Assembly (NCBI GenBank): GCA_036845725.1
Contig: DAIUDK010000104.1
Location: forward strand, 1-20,789
Length of the DNA stretch: 20,789 bases
Origin: DSWT01 sp036845725
GTDB taxonomy: Bacteria; Chloroflexota; Anaerolineae; B4-G1; SLSP01
Direction of reading: 5' to 3'
The position numbers were made by a program, and so were the translations under genes. Below, piece after piece: positions 14,001 through 20,471 of this stretch (position 1 is its first letter; every line of letters begins with the position of its first letter). The notes beneath the pieces were generated by a model, which worked only from the letters and a program-made list of their open reading frames with translations, made no database searches and was not told where the DNA came from.

Positions 14001-15070
14001 ATGCGGCGGAAGAGGGCCAGGAGCGCGTCATATTTGGGCGTGGCGAAGGTGGCGTCACTGAGCGGTACGTTGCGATCCCGGCGGTCGGCAGCCCATTGCG
14101 CCAGGGCCGTGAGACTCTGCTCGCGGTAGCCGGCGTTTTCGACCGGCAACAGGCCGCGCGCTTCGGCGTAGAGCAAAAAGAGCAGCTTGTAGAGCAGGCT
14201 AAGGCTGGCCTGATAGATGTCGCGCAGGCTTTCCTCGGTCTCTGCGTGGACGCCCATCCGCTCGCGGCGGTAGGCGATGAAGCCCGCCGCGATTTCTGGC
14301 ATCACCTCCGTGTAGACCAGTTCCTTCAGCTTGTCGCTGATCTCGCGGGCGTAGGTCGCCGAACCCTCGTGAACGCGCTGCACGAAATACTTGCCTTGCG
14401 CGTCGGGGATGAAAGCATCGCGGCGGAAAAACAACCAGAAGCGGCGGAAAGAATCGAGAATGGAAGAATGAAGATTCGCTGATTCTCCATTCGCTGATTC
14501 TTGATCCATGATTCTTTCCAGGTCCACCTCGTAGAACTCGCTGGCGGTGCTGCTCACCTCGCGGCTGTAGAGACGCCAGACTCGTCCGTTGGTGAGGATG
14601 CCCCACGGCGCGCGCGTTCCCACCAGGTAGCTCACCATCTGGTGGCTCGGGTTCTCGCCCGTCTTCCACGACTCGCGCCCGCTCGATTCCTTCTGGCTCA
14701 ACGGACGGCCCCAGAACTTGGCCTCGGCAATCGCGAGCGCGCGGCTGTAGAACGCGGCGTCGTCGCCCTGGAGGGGGTAGGCCGCTTGCTGCGCCGCTTT
14801 GTCGGCGAAGAGCGCGTAGTCGGGCCGCGTGATGCGCCCGGCGTGTTTCGCCTTCGGCTGCACGATGTATTCCCAGCCGAGCGCCGTCAGCGCAGGTTTG
14901 ATGAACTCGTCCTCGGTCTGCGCCTCGCTCCACGTTTCACCAAATTGCTGCGCCTTGTGCCACAGCGCGCGCAGCACCTCGTAAACGGGCGCGGGGTCCT
15001 CGCTCCATTCTGCGTGTTGCGGCAGGCGGGTTTCCAGATAGTATTGGGAAAACAGCGTCTTCGTTTGCAT
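10997..15070 (-). CDS. Type IIG restriction-methylation enzyme (Eco57I-like)
   Basis: A single-chain restriction endonuclease and adenine-N6 methyltransferase, 1357 aa from the ATG at 15070. A longer in-frame start at 15130 lacks a Shine-Dalgarno and adds 20 unmatched residues. The N-terminal PD-(D/E)xK nuclease shows Asp84 in RPDYALF and Glu116-Ala-Lys118 in IAEAKFW. The methylase has motif I DPAMGSGHF (542-550) and motif IV NPPW (823-826). A target-recognition region (about 830-1150) follows, then a C-terminal helical part. Family members cut outside their site and methylate one strand. The gene is divergent from the DUF488 set. The recognition segment is much lower in GC than the rest, and three heptamer tracts interrupt linkers in frame. 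A PglX (BREX) assignment is less likely because no other BREX gene is near. Confidence 0.85.
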   Translation of the reverse strand: MQTKTLFSQYYLETRLPQHAEWSEDPAPVYEVLRALWHKAQQFGETWSEAQTEDEFIKPALTALGWEYIVQPKAKHAGRITRPDYALFADKAAQQAAYPLQGDDAAFYSRALAIAEAKFWGRPLSQKESSGRESWKTGENPSHQMVSYLVGTRAPWGILTNGRVWRLYSREVSSTASEFYEVDLERIMDQESANGESANLHSSILDSFRRFWLFFRRDAFIPDAQGKYFVQRVHEGSATYAREISDKLKELVYTEVMPEIAAGFIAYRRERMGVHAETEESLRDIYQASLSLLYKLLFLLYAEARGLLPVENAGYREQSLTALAQWAADRRDRNVPLSDATFATPKYDALLALFRRIDRGDPNLGIPRYNGGLFNPQNSNNTFLERHRLSDRAVATAVDVLVRDAGQPVDYAFISVRNLGAIYEGLLENKLRITNGESASPPPYSILPTPYSIQLVNDKGERKATGSYYTPDYIVEYIVQQTLEPILEARTESFAAGMARVANARRALERTADPGKTRLLRSQLDAAERDAREAFLGIKVLDPAMGSGHFLVNAVDFLTDGIIQRMQTFHDDHPAIPWAWNPIQQLVERVRTEILDEMARQGIALDPARLDDTALLTRLVMKRCIYGVDLNKMAVELAKLSLWLHSFTVGAPLSFLDHHLRWGNSLIGTDVRTVEAGIQMTDAGQFSLFAGPFAGLLELTALMVEVVDRADATLSDVQRSAGDFAALQASLTPYKQALDLWVSRHFGNAEADDFLRLYGDAVLPTLRGEKQVAERYKAAIDRAHALWEEKRFFHWDLEFPEVFVDLRKRDWAENPGFDAVIGNPPWGANFDSFDKAWLKNYKLVEYQFDSYIAFIERALQLLCQKGRSSLIVPDSWLITKFTKRLRNHLLTETRINQIIDLPQGVFNTVTADPMIYVVEKSPPSPEQSTDIVIFDHADTSPDFGNPRMAFQRLQSELSSDEDKRFNLFPISVLDIILKRTVTIPLAELAAIGLGCKPYQTGKGEPPQTEEIKHNKPFNASQKLDGNYLPFYTGDGAQRYFSVWGGEWILYGPHLAEPRSLGIFTGPRIVIQGIRNPSLHQRLIATHFEEDAITNDNLTVLKMRGTSLSIFFILSLINSSFMNWFYLQKRGNFTKITVGGVSTLPIPNITFTTPAGERARLLAEGQALAAAWGQQPDAAATPYPTFLASPFGAWLAARLPASNKQPASSNEQPASSNQSDVIHDLLAHLAEEMLALNRDKQAEMRAFLAWLERHIGAKVDALTGKTDLQGYLGDYQKGAAPLAFDDLLARLRQNRRKLTADPDARAFQETLEREYAASLATLLPLKQRLAATDRLIDLLVYRLYGLTEEEVEIVEGQK
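11421..11472. repeat. In-frame heptamer tract A inside the restriction gene
   Basis: Seven heptamers of TGGTTGC/TGGAAGC/TCGTTGC type in a row. On the minus strand they encode the low-complexity run SNKQPASSNEQPASSN (about residues 1201-1217), between the recognition region and the C-terminal helices. The reading frame is kept. Confidence 0.85.
11620..12590 (-). other. Low-GC specificity segment of the restriction gene
   Basis: Counting 60-nt lines by hand gives 35% GC at 11701-11760, 43% at 12361-12420 and 48% at 12181-12240, against 65% at 13261-13320 in the methylase core. The segment corresponds to the target-recognition region that follows NPPW. The edges are abrupt near 12590-12630 and 11620-11640, consistent with exchange of the specificity module by recombination. 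Confidence 0.6.
13715..13786. repeat. In-frame heptamer tract B inside the restriction gene
   Basis: Two heptamer families side by side: GGAGTAC, GGAGTAG, GGAGTAT, GGAGTAT at 13715-13742, then ATTCGCC, ATTCGTA, ATTCGTA, ATTTGTT at 13759-13786. They encode LRITNGESASPPPYSILPTP (about residues 429-452), which splits LLENK from the conserved QLVNDKGERKATGSYYTP. Confidence 0.85.
14451..14516. repeat. In-frame heptamer tract C inside the restriction gene
   Basis: GAATCGA, GAATGGA, AGAATGA and then ATTC blocks spaced 7-8 nt apart up to 14516. They encode DQESANGESANLHSSIL (about residues 188-205), between the nuclease domain and the following helical region. The frame is kept. Confidence 0.7.
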
Positions 15071-15265
15071 AGTTGCTCTCTGTATTGCTTTGAGTAGTAT
15101 GTACAGTTTAGCATGATCTACGAAGATCACAAAAGTTTTCTGCTATTTGCAGGCCAATCGTGAGGCCGTTGACGTTTTCGATCATTCATCATACACTGTT
15201 TATGCAATCAAAAAGAACCTCATTGTGCTCTATTAAGTGTAGTGGTGTGTAAGATGGGAGGCACT
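15071..15265. promoter_or_regulatory. Divergent intergenic region with a probable sigma-70 promoter
   Basis: AT-rich gap between the restriction gene and the DUF488 side. On the plus strand TTGACG (15169-15174), a 17-nt spacer and TACACT (15192-15197) form a plausible housekeeping promoter about 70 nt before the 33-aa frame. The restriction gene's start on the minus strand has only a weak GAGAG ribosome site. No operator palindrome stands out. Confidence 0.4.
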
Positions 15266-15367
15266 ATGACATTGAAGCAACAGATCGTCGGCATCAACAA
15301 CTTTCTTAGAGAATTTGCCCCTGTGTCCTCATGGCGTACCAAAAACAAGAATCTGTGCAATTTGTGA
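15266..15367 (+). CDS. Possible small protein, 33 aa, unknown
   Basis: A short frame MTLKQQIVGINNFLREFAPV and on to a TGA. The ATG is preceded by GGGAGG at 15256-15261 with 4-nt spacing, and a promoter-like pair lies about 70 nt upstream. It has no membrane segment and no family I recognise. It could be a leader peptide for the DUF488 gene 39 nt downstream, a remnant of a longer gene, or chance. It is reported because the ribosome site is good and nothing else explains this stretch. Confidence 0.35.
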   Translation: MTLKQQIVGINNFLREFAPVSSWRTKNKNLCNL

Positions 15368-15406
15368 TCCCGAAGGTTTTAGAAAGGAGATGGGAGATTT
15401 TTAACC

Positions 15407-15892
15407 ATGTTAATCTATACCATCGGTCACAGTGATCATACCATACCCGCGTTCGTCGATTTACTGCGCACGTTCGGCATCGCCTTGCTCATCGACGTGC
15501 GCAGCCAGCCGTACAGTCGCTGGACGCCGCAGTTCAACCGCGAAGACCTGGCGCACGATCTGCAAGAAACCGGGATCGCCTACAAGAGCATGGGCGATAG
15601 CCTCGGCGGGCGGCCTGCCGACCGGACGTTGTACGATGCCGGCGAGGAGCGTCCCAACTACGAGCGCGTGGCGCAGACGGAGACCTACCAACGCGGCATC
15701 GCGCAGTTGTTGGACCTGGCGCGTGAGCAGTACGTCGCCATTATGTGCAGCGAAGGCGACTACCACCATTGCCACCGCCACAAGCTCATCACGCAAACGC
15801 TGTTGGAGCGCGGCGTCGAAGTCCAGCACATCCAGCCAGATGGGACAACCGCCGTTGGAGAGATCATTCCGCAGCAACTTTCACTGTTTTAG
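15407..15892 (+). CDS. DUF488 family protein, first copy
   Basis: A 161-aa protein of family DUF488. It begins MLIYTIGHSDHTI, continues with LLIDVRSQPYSR and PQFN (residues 28-44) and GDSLGGRP (63-70), and has the family's late block MCSEGDYHHCHRHKLI with Cys114 and Cys122-His123-Arg124. These conserved Cys/His/Arg residues suggest a catalytic or metal site; the reaction is unknown to me. AAAGGAGATGGG precedes the ATG. The length is normal. It is the first of four same-strand genes (DUF488, DUF488, DuOB-like, RecQ), so a role in nucleic-acid processing or modification is a reasonable inference. A short repeat begins directly at its stop codon. Confidence 0.85.
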   Translation: MLIYTIGHSDHTIPAFVDLLRTFGIALLIDVRSQPYSRWTPQFNREDLAHDLQETGIAYKSMGDSLGGRPADRTLYDAGEERPNYERVAQTETYQRGIAQLLDLAREQYVAIMCSEGDYHHCHRHKLITQTLLERGVEVQHIQPDGTTAVGEIIPQQLSLF

Positions 15893-15912
15893 TCAACGGA
15901 TTGAACGGATTT
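15892..15912 (+). repeat. Left arm of a 21-bp inverted repeat flanking DUF488 copy 2
   Basis: Starts with the last base of the first DUF488 stop codon. It contains AACGGATTGAACGGATT (a 9-nt unit repeated). Its exact reverse complement is at 16559-16579, on the far side of the second DUF488 gene. Confidence 0.8.
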
Positions 15913-15931
15913 TTACCTCACGAAAATGCTT

Positions 15932-15980
15932 GCGCCGGATCATAATCCGGCGCTGCGGGGACGGCGGATTGTGATCCGCC
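15932..15980. repeat. Two tandem hairpins, REP-like
   Basis: Hairpin 1 is GCGCCGGAT-CATA-ATCCGGCGC (15932-15953), a perfect 9-bp stem. Hairpin 2 is GGCGGAT-TGTG-ATCCGCC (15963-15980), a perfect 7-bp stem. The two resemble each other. They sit between the two DUF488 genes. They may stabilise or attenuate the message, or belong to a dispersed REP-like family. No T-run follows. Confidence 0.65.
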
Positions 15981-16020
15981 TTAAGCGTTGAAGCAAGGTT
16001 GTTTTATACGAGGAGGACTT

Positions 16021-16458
16021 ATGCCCGTTTACACAATTGGCTATAAAGGAAAATCGTTGGAAACGTTTATCAACCAATTGCGCGCGGCTGGGGTGGATGC
16101 GGTGATCGACATCCGCTTGCGCAACACATCGCACCTGGCGGGCTACACCAAGCGCGACGATCTGGCGTTCCTGCTGCAAGAGGGGTTCGGGATCGCCTAT
16201 GAGCATCATCCCGAACTCGCACCGACGCCAGAAATCCGCGATGCGTATCTGGCGGACCATGACTGGGCCGCTTACGAGGCGCAATTCCTCCCGCTGATGA
16301 CCGAGCGCCGCGCCGAAGCCATGGGACAGGACATCCTGGCGCGCTACCGGTCACCGTGCCTGCTCTGCGCCGAGCCTACCGCCGACCACTGCCACCGTCG
16401 CCTCGTCGCCGAACACTGGGCCGCGCATTTACCAGGCGTGACCGTCGTTCACTTGTAA
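16021..16458 (+). CDS. DUF488 family protein, second copy
   Basis: A 145-aa DUF488 paralogue. I chose the ATG at 16021 because AGGAGG lies at 16011-16016; an in-frame TTG at 15988 lacks this. It opens with MPVYTIGYKGKSLETFINQL, then VIDIRLRNTSHLAGYTKRDD (residues 28-47), and ends with CLLCAEPTADHCHRR holding Cys113, Cys116 and Cys124-His125-Arg126. The first copy has RSQPYSR where this one has RLRNTSHLAGYTK, so they belong to different subgroups rather than being a recent duplicate. It has an extra CxxC pair. The gene is enclosed by a perfect 21-bp inverted repeat and by hairpin elements on both sides. A nucleic-acid-related role is inferred from the neighbours only. Confidence 0.85.
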   Translation: MPVYTIGYKGKSLETFINQLRAAGVDAVIDIRLRNTSHLAGYTKRDDLAFLLQEGFGIAYEHHPELAPTPEIRDAYLADHDWAAYEAQFLPLMTERRAEAMGQDILARYRSPCLLCAEPTADHCHRRLVAEHWAAHLPGVTVVHL

Positions 16459-16467
16459 GCGCAGAAG

Positions 16468-16542
16468 ATTTGTACACGGATTTCACGGATTCTTTGGATT
16501 CTTCTTAAAATCCGTATCTTCTGTGTTAATCCGTGTACAAAT
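16468..16542. repeat. Hairpin with 15-bp arms and nonamer repeats
   Basis: ATTTGTACACGGATT (16468-16482) and its exact reverse complement (16528-16542) enclose further CGGATT/AATCCG units spaced about 9 nt apart. It lies right after the second DUF488 stop. It may reduce readthrough into the DuOB-like gene or may simply be a mobile repeat. Confidence 0.65.
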
Positions 16543-16550
16543 TCAAGCGC

Positions 16551-16579
16551 ATCCGTTGAAATCCGTTCAATCCGTTGAC
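16551..16579 (-). repeat. Right arm of the 21-bp inverted repeat
   Basis: Three 9-nt units of AATCCGTTG/AATCCGTTC type. The part 16559-16579 is the exact reverse complement of 15892-15912. It ends 11 nt before the DuOB-like gene's start, so it also forms part of that gene's leader. Confidence 0.8.
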
Positions 16580-16590
16580 AGAGAAGAGGT

Positions 16591-17316
16591 ATGGCCGTAC
16601 AAGAGGTTCTCATCCTTGCCTTGACGCAGATGCGCAGCGGCATTTGCGTGGCCGGGTTCACCCGCGAGCCGGATCCGGTGACGGGTTTGCGCTGGGTGCG
16701 GCCCGTCCGTGACTTCGACACGGTGCTGCCCGGCGATATGACGGACGCCGACGATCAGCCTTTCCGCTGCTGCGACGTGATCGCGCTAAACCTCATCGCT
16801 CCGCGCCCCTGCCCGCCGCATGTCGAAGACTGGCGCGCCGACTTCGTGCGCCCGCGTCCGCTGCTGTTGCGCCGCCTCGAAGGCGACCGCCGCGCGGAGT
16901 TTTTCGCCGTGCACCTCGACCGCGCGCCGGAAGACGTGCTCGTCCACCAGACCCGCTCGCTGTGCCTGGTGCAGCCGGAGCGCGTCTGGGCCGAGTTTAC
17001 GCTGGACGCCGATACCGGCAAATACGAGGCGCGCATGGGGTTCACACTGTCCGGTGTGCCCGATCATCCGCGCGCGGCATCGCCACGCGGCGCTACTGTC
17101 ACCGATCTGCGCTGGCGCGATCTGGGGCAAACGTGGCTTGGGGAGGACGAGCGCCGCCTAACGCTAGGCCATGACGCGCTCTTCGACCAGCTTGGCTGCC
17201 AATCGCTCTACCTCGTCATCGGCCTCAGCCGCCTGTGGAAGGGCGAACACTGGCCGCTGGTTGTTGGGGTACATACCGTGCCGGATTTTCAATGGCAAAT
17301 AGCAAATGATCTCTGA
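16591..17316 (+). CDS. DuOB-like (dual OB fold) nucleic-acid-binding protein
   Basis: A 241-aa cytoplasmic protein with no signal or membrane segment. The start has GAAGAGG close upstream, so it is acceptable. The opening EVLILALTQMRSGICVAGF, then GLRWVRPV (about 33-40) and a C-terminal CQSLYLVIGLSRLWKGEHWPLVVG match what I recall of the dual-OB domain family, often found beside helicases and DUF488 genes. That match is by memory and by eye. OB folds usually bind single-stranded nucleic acid. The position between two DUF488 genes and RecQ supports a part in the same process. The last codons (QWQIANDL) come from a heptamer repeat tract rather than from the conserved domain. The alternative is an unrelated beta-barrel protein of unknown role. 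Confidence 0.6.
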   Translation: MAVQEVLILALTQMRSGICVAGFTREPDPVTGLRWVRPVRDFDTVLPGDMTDADDQPFRCCDVIALNLIAPRPCPPHVEDWRADFVRPRPLLLRRLEGDRRAEFFAVHLDRAPEDVLVHQTRSLCLVQPERVWAEFTLDADTGKYEARMGFTLSGVPDHPRAASPRGATVTDLRWRDLGQTWLGEDERRLTLGHDALFDQLGCQSLYLVIGLSRLWKGEHWPLVVGVHTVPDFQWQIANDL

Positions 17317-17340
17317 CACGCTATTTTGGCATTTGCCATT
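17291..17340. repeat. AATGGCA/AATAGCA heptamers forming an inverted repeat at the gene end
   Basis: AATGGCA, AATAGCA and AATGATC run in sequence from 17291. AATGGCAAAT (17291-17300) pairs perfectly with ATTTGCCATT (17331-17340). The DuOB-like gene's TGA at 17314-17316 lies in the loop, and RecQ's AGGAGG follows 4 nt later. Confidence 0.75.
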
Positions 17341-17354
17341 TTCAGGAGGTGATT

Positions 17355-20300
17355 ATGTCCGACGCTTCCCCGTCTATCCTGTCCCAACTGGGCCTGACGC
17401 CCGCGCAGACGCCTGAACTGCGGAGCAATGAACGCAGCCGTCTGCTCAACTTCCTGCTACGCTGGGACTACATCGCGGAGTTGCACGCCTGTCTGGATGA
17501 GATCATCCCGCGCAACAAACCCCTCGTCTCGCTGATCGATTTGCGGGTGCAGGCGCTTCTGGCCGAGGGACGGTCCACAGAGGCGTTGCCGCTGATGCAG
17601 GAGCGATCCGTTGTGCAGCCCAAAACTTCCTTCGCCGCACAATCCCTACTGGCGCAGGTGCATCTGGCGTTGAACGACGTTGCTTCGGCGCACGAGATTG
17701 CGCGGCAAGCGGTGGAGGCCGGGCCGGATAGCCTCAGCGTGTGGGGCTTGCTCGGCGAGGTGGAACTGGCGCGCGGCGACGTCGCTGCGGCGCAGTCCGC
17801 CTATCGTCACATCGGCGACCGTTTTCCCGACAATCGTACCTATCTGCTCGGTATGATGGAGGTTTACCGCACGCGCAACGATGGGGTCACAGCGACGGCT
17901 TACGCAGTGCGCGCCCTGCGCATCGCCGAGGAGACCGAGACGCCGCTCACCGTTGCGCAACTGCACCGCCTGCTGGACTACTTCCGCGCCAGCGACAACG
18001 TCACTCGCGCCGCCGACGTCGAGGCCGAACTCGAACGTCTCTACAACGCCGAACTTCTCGCGCTGCGGGAGGCGCTCGCGCAGCGGCCCGGTGTTGCCCA
18101 CGCGCGTCGCCGCGCCGAAGCTGCCGCGCCCGCGCCGGCAGCCCACGCCGCCGAATTCCTGCCCACCTTCGACCAGGTTCCCGTCTCCGACGTTGAGCGC
18201 GCCGCCGTGCTGGATGCCGTGGAGCGCTTGTTCGGCTTCCGCACCGTGTTACCGGGCCAACTGGAGACCGTCGCCTGCGTGTTGCGCGGCGAGGACGTGC
18301 TCACGATTCTCCCCACCGGCGGTGGCAAATCGCTGTGCTACCAACTGCCCGCGTTTCTGGCCGAATCCGGCCTCACGCTCGTCATCTCGCCGCTCATCGC
18401 GTTGATGAAGGATCAGGTGGACTCACTGCCCGATGGGGTGCGCGAGCACGCCACCACGATCAACAGCAGCCTCGATGGCGACGAGTTGCGCCGCCGTCTG
18501 GAGCAGGTCGCAGCGGGCGGCTACCGGCTGGTCTACGCCGCGCCGGAACGCCTGCGCCAGCCGCCGTTCCTGCACACGTTGCGCCGGGCGGGTCTCAATC
18601 GCCTGGTGATCGACGAGGCGCACTGCGTGAGCGTGTGGGGCCACGACTTCCGCCCGGATTACCTCTATATCGGCGCGGCGCGGGAAATGTTGGGCCGCCC
18701 GCCGCTGCTCGCGCTCACTGCCACCGCCCCGCCGCGCGTCCGCCAGGACATCATCCAGCGGCTTGGGGAGATGCGCGTTATCGCCGGGGACGTGACGCGG
18801 CCCAATCTGCGGCTCTCCGTCTACTACGCCGCCAACACGGACGACAAACTGCAACACCTGCTCGCGTTTTGCCGGACACGCAAAGGCAGCGGCATCGTCT
18901 ACGCCGGGACGCGCGAGCGTTGCGAATCGCTGGCGGCGTTGCTGCGACAGCAAGGGATGTCCGCCGCGCACTACCACGCCGGAATGGAAAACCGCGCTGA
19001 AGTGCAGGACGATTTCATGGCCGGGCGCGTGGACATTGTCGTGGCGACGGTGGCGTTCGGTATGGGGATCGACAAGCCCGACATCCGCTTCATCGTTCAT
19101 TTCGTCCCGCCGAACTCGCTCGAAGCTTATTACCAGGAGGCCGGGCGCGCCGGACGCGATGGCCAACCCGCCGAGTGCCTGCTGATGTACACCACGTCGG
19201 ATCGTGCCACACTCACCCGGCGGGCGAACCAGGATGTGCTGCCGGTTGAATTTCTGCGGAGCGTCTACGCCGCCGTCAGACGTCGTTTGAACGGCCAAAC
19301 CGCCGGTCCCGTAGCCTCGGCGGATTTGGAACGCGACCTCGCCGCCGACGAGACGCGCATCCGTGTGGCGTTGAGCCTGTTGGAGCAAGCCGGGATGCTG
19401 CGCCGTGGGGCCGATTTGCCGCGCAGTGTTTCGGTCCAGTTGACCCGCGCCCCGCAAACCGACGTTCCGGCGGACTTCGTCGCGTTCTGCCAGGCGGCGC
19501 GCAAGCCGGGGCAATCGCTCCAACTTGACTTGAGCGCCGTGGCCCGCGACCTCGGTCTCGCGCCTGACGAGTTGGAACCGCGCCTGCTCGCCTGGGCCGA
19601 CGCCGGCTGGCTGACGTATCTCCCCGCCGGGCGCGACTTTTGCCTGACGTTGCTCCCGCCCCCCGCCGACGCTGCCGAGCGCGTGGCGGCTCTGCTCGAA
19701 CGCTACGCCACAATCCAGGCGCAGCGCGTGGACGAAATCTCCGCCTACGCGCAGACCGGGCGCTGCCGCCACGGCTATCTCAACGCCTACCTGGGCGGGC
19801 GGACGATAGAACGTTGCACAGCCTGCGACAATTGCATCGGCGACGCGCTCGTCGTCGAAGCCGCGCTGCCCGACGAACGCGAACAGGCGCTCACCGTTCT
19901 GCGCGCGCTGGCCGAAAGCCGCGGGTGGGGGAAGGCGACGCTCATCCGCCTGCTGCGCGGCGACGCCAAAACGCCGGACTATGCGCGAGGTCGGGCAGGC
20001 TTCGGCGCGCTCGCTTTCCGTTCTGAGACGGCGCTCGCAGCCTTCATTGACCGGCTGGAGGCGGGCGGCTTCCTGCAAGGTCGTAAACTTGACCACGGCG
20101 GCGTTGTGTTGGAGATCACGCCGTCCGGACGCAAAGCCTTGCAAGACCCGGCGGCGTTGGATGCGATCTTGTCGCCGCCCGCGCTGAAGGTCAGCGTGCA
20201 ACCCACACTCACCGGCGAGGTCATCGCTGTGCCGGAACCAGATGCCGCACTACTCAAAAAGCTGACGGCGTGGCGGTTGGCGTTGGCGAAAGAGAAGAAA

Positions 20301-20471
20301 ATCCCGCCCTACGTCATCTTCAACAATCAGACGCTTGAAGAAATTGCGCGTCACAAACCCGTCACATTGGATGCCATACAGAAAATCAAGGGCGTTGGTC
20401 CTTCCAAACTGGCGCACTACGGCGAAACTGTAGTAGAATTGGTCCAGGACTATCTGAAAGCTGATGGCTGA
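17355..20471 (+). CDS. recQ: RecQ-family helicase with an N-terminal TPR-like region
   Basis: A 1038-aa ATP-dependent 3'-5' DNA helicase of the RecQ family, acting in repair and replication-fork processing. The ATG at 17355 has AGGAGGT 4-5 nt upstream. Residues 1-255 are helical TPR-like repeats (for example AHEIARQAVEAGPDSLSVWG and GEVELARGDVAAAQSAYRHI) that ordinary RecQ lacks. The helicase core then shows the Q-motif region near 293, Walker A TGGGKS near 322, DEAH at 420, TATAPP, and motifs V and VI (FGMGIDKPD, QEAGRAGRDG). The RQC zinc site is Cys804, 821, 824 and 827. An HRDC domain (about 963-1038, with IKGVGPSKLAHYGE) ends the protein. E. coli RecQ has about 610 residues. The final residues KADG and the stop lie in a heptamer tract. 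Confidence 0.92.
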   Translation: MSDASPSILSQLGLTPAQTPELRSNERSRLLNFLLRWDYIAELHACLDEIIPRNKPLVSLIDLRVQALLAEGRSTEALPLMQERSVVQPKTSFAAQSLLAQVHLALNDVASAHEIARQAVEAGPDSLSVWGLLGEVELARGDVAAAQSAYRHIGDRFPDNRTYLLGMMEVYRTRNDGVTATAYAVRALRIAEETETPLTVAQLHRLLDYFRASDNVTRAADVEAELERLYNAELLALREALAQRPGVAHARRRAEAAAPAPAAHAAEFLPTFDQVPVSDVERAAVLDAVERLFGFRTVLPGQLETVACVLRGEDVLTILPTGGGKSLCYQLPAFLAESGLTLVISPLIALMKDQVDSLPDGVREHATTINSSLDGDELRRRLEQVAAGGYRLVYAAPERLRQPPFLHTLRRAGLNRLVIDEAHCVSVWGHDFRPDYLYIGAAREMLGRPPLLALTATAPPRVRQDIIQRLGEMRVIAGDVTRPNLRLSVYYAANTDDKLQHLLAFCRTRKGSGIVYAGTRERCESLAALLRQQGMSAAHYHAGMENRAEVQDDFMAGRVDIVVATVAFGMGIDKPDIRFIVHFVPPNSLEAYYQEAGRAGRDGQPAECLLMYTTSDRATLTRRANQDVLPVEFLRSVYAAVRRRLNGQTAGPVASADLERDLAADETRIRVALSLLEQAGMLRRGADLPRSVSVQLTRAPQTDVPADFVAFCQAARKPGQSLQLDLSAVARDLGLAPDELEPRLLAWADAGWLTYLPAGRDFCLTLLPPPADAAERVAALLERYATIQAQRVDEISAYAQTGRCRHGYLNAYLGGRTIERCTACDNCIGDALVVEAALPDEREQALTVLRALAESRGWGKATLIRLLRGDAKTPDYARGRAGFGALAFRSETALAAFIDRLEAGGFLQGRKLDHGGVVLEITPSGRKALQDPAALDAILSPPALKVSVQPTLTGEVIAVPEPDAALLKKLTAWRLALAKEKKIPPYVIFNNQTLEEIARHKPVTLDAIQKIKGVGPSKLAHYGETVVELVQDYLKADG

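Noticed and set aside
10997..15070. BREX PglX identity for the restriction gene
   Set aside because: None of the other BREX genes is in the window and the N-terminal PD-(D/E)xK nuclease fits a stand-alone type IIG enzyme better.
15892..16579. Insertion sequence bounded by the 21-bp inverted repeat
   Set aside because: No transposase lies between the arms and no target duplication was seen, so only an inverted-repeat bracket is reported.
18423..20201. A 592-codon minus-strand frame opposite recQ
   Set aside because: The plus strand encodes all RecQ motifs; the minus frame has no recognisable family or start signal.
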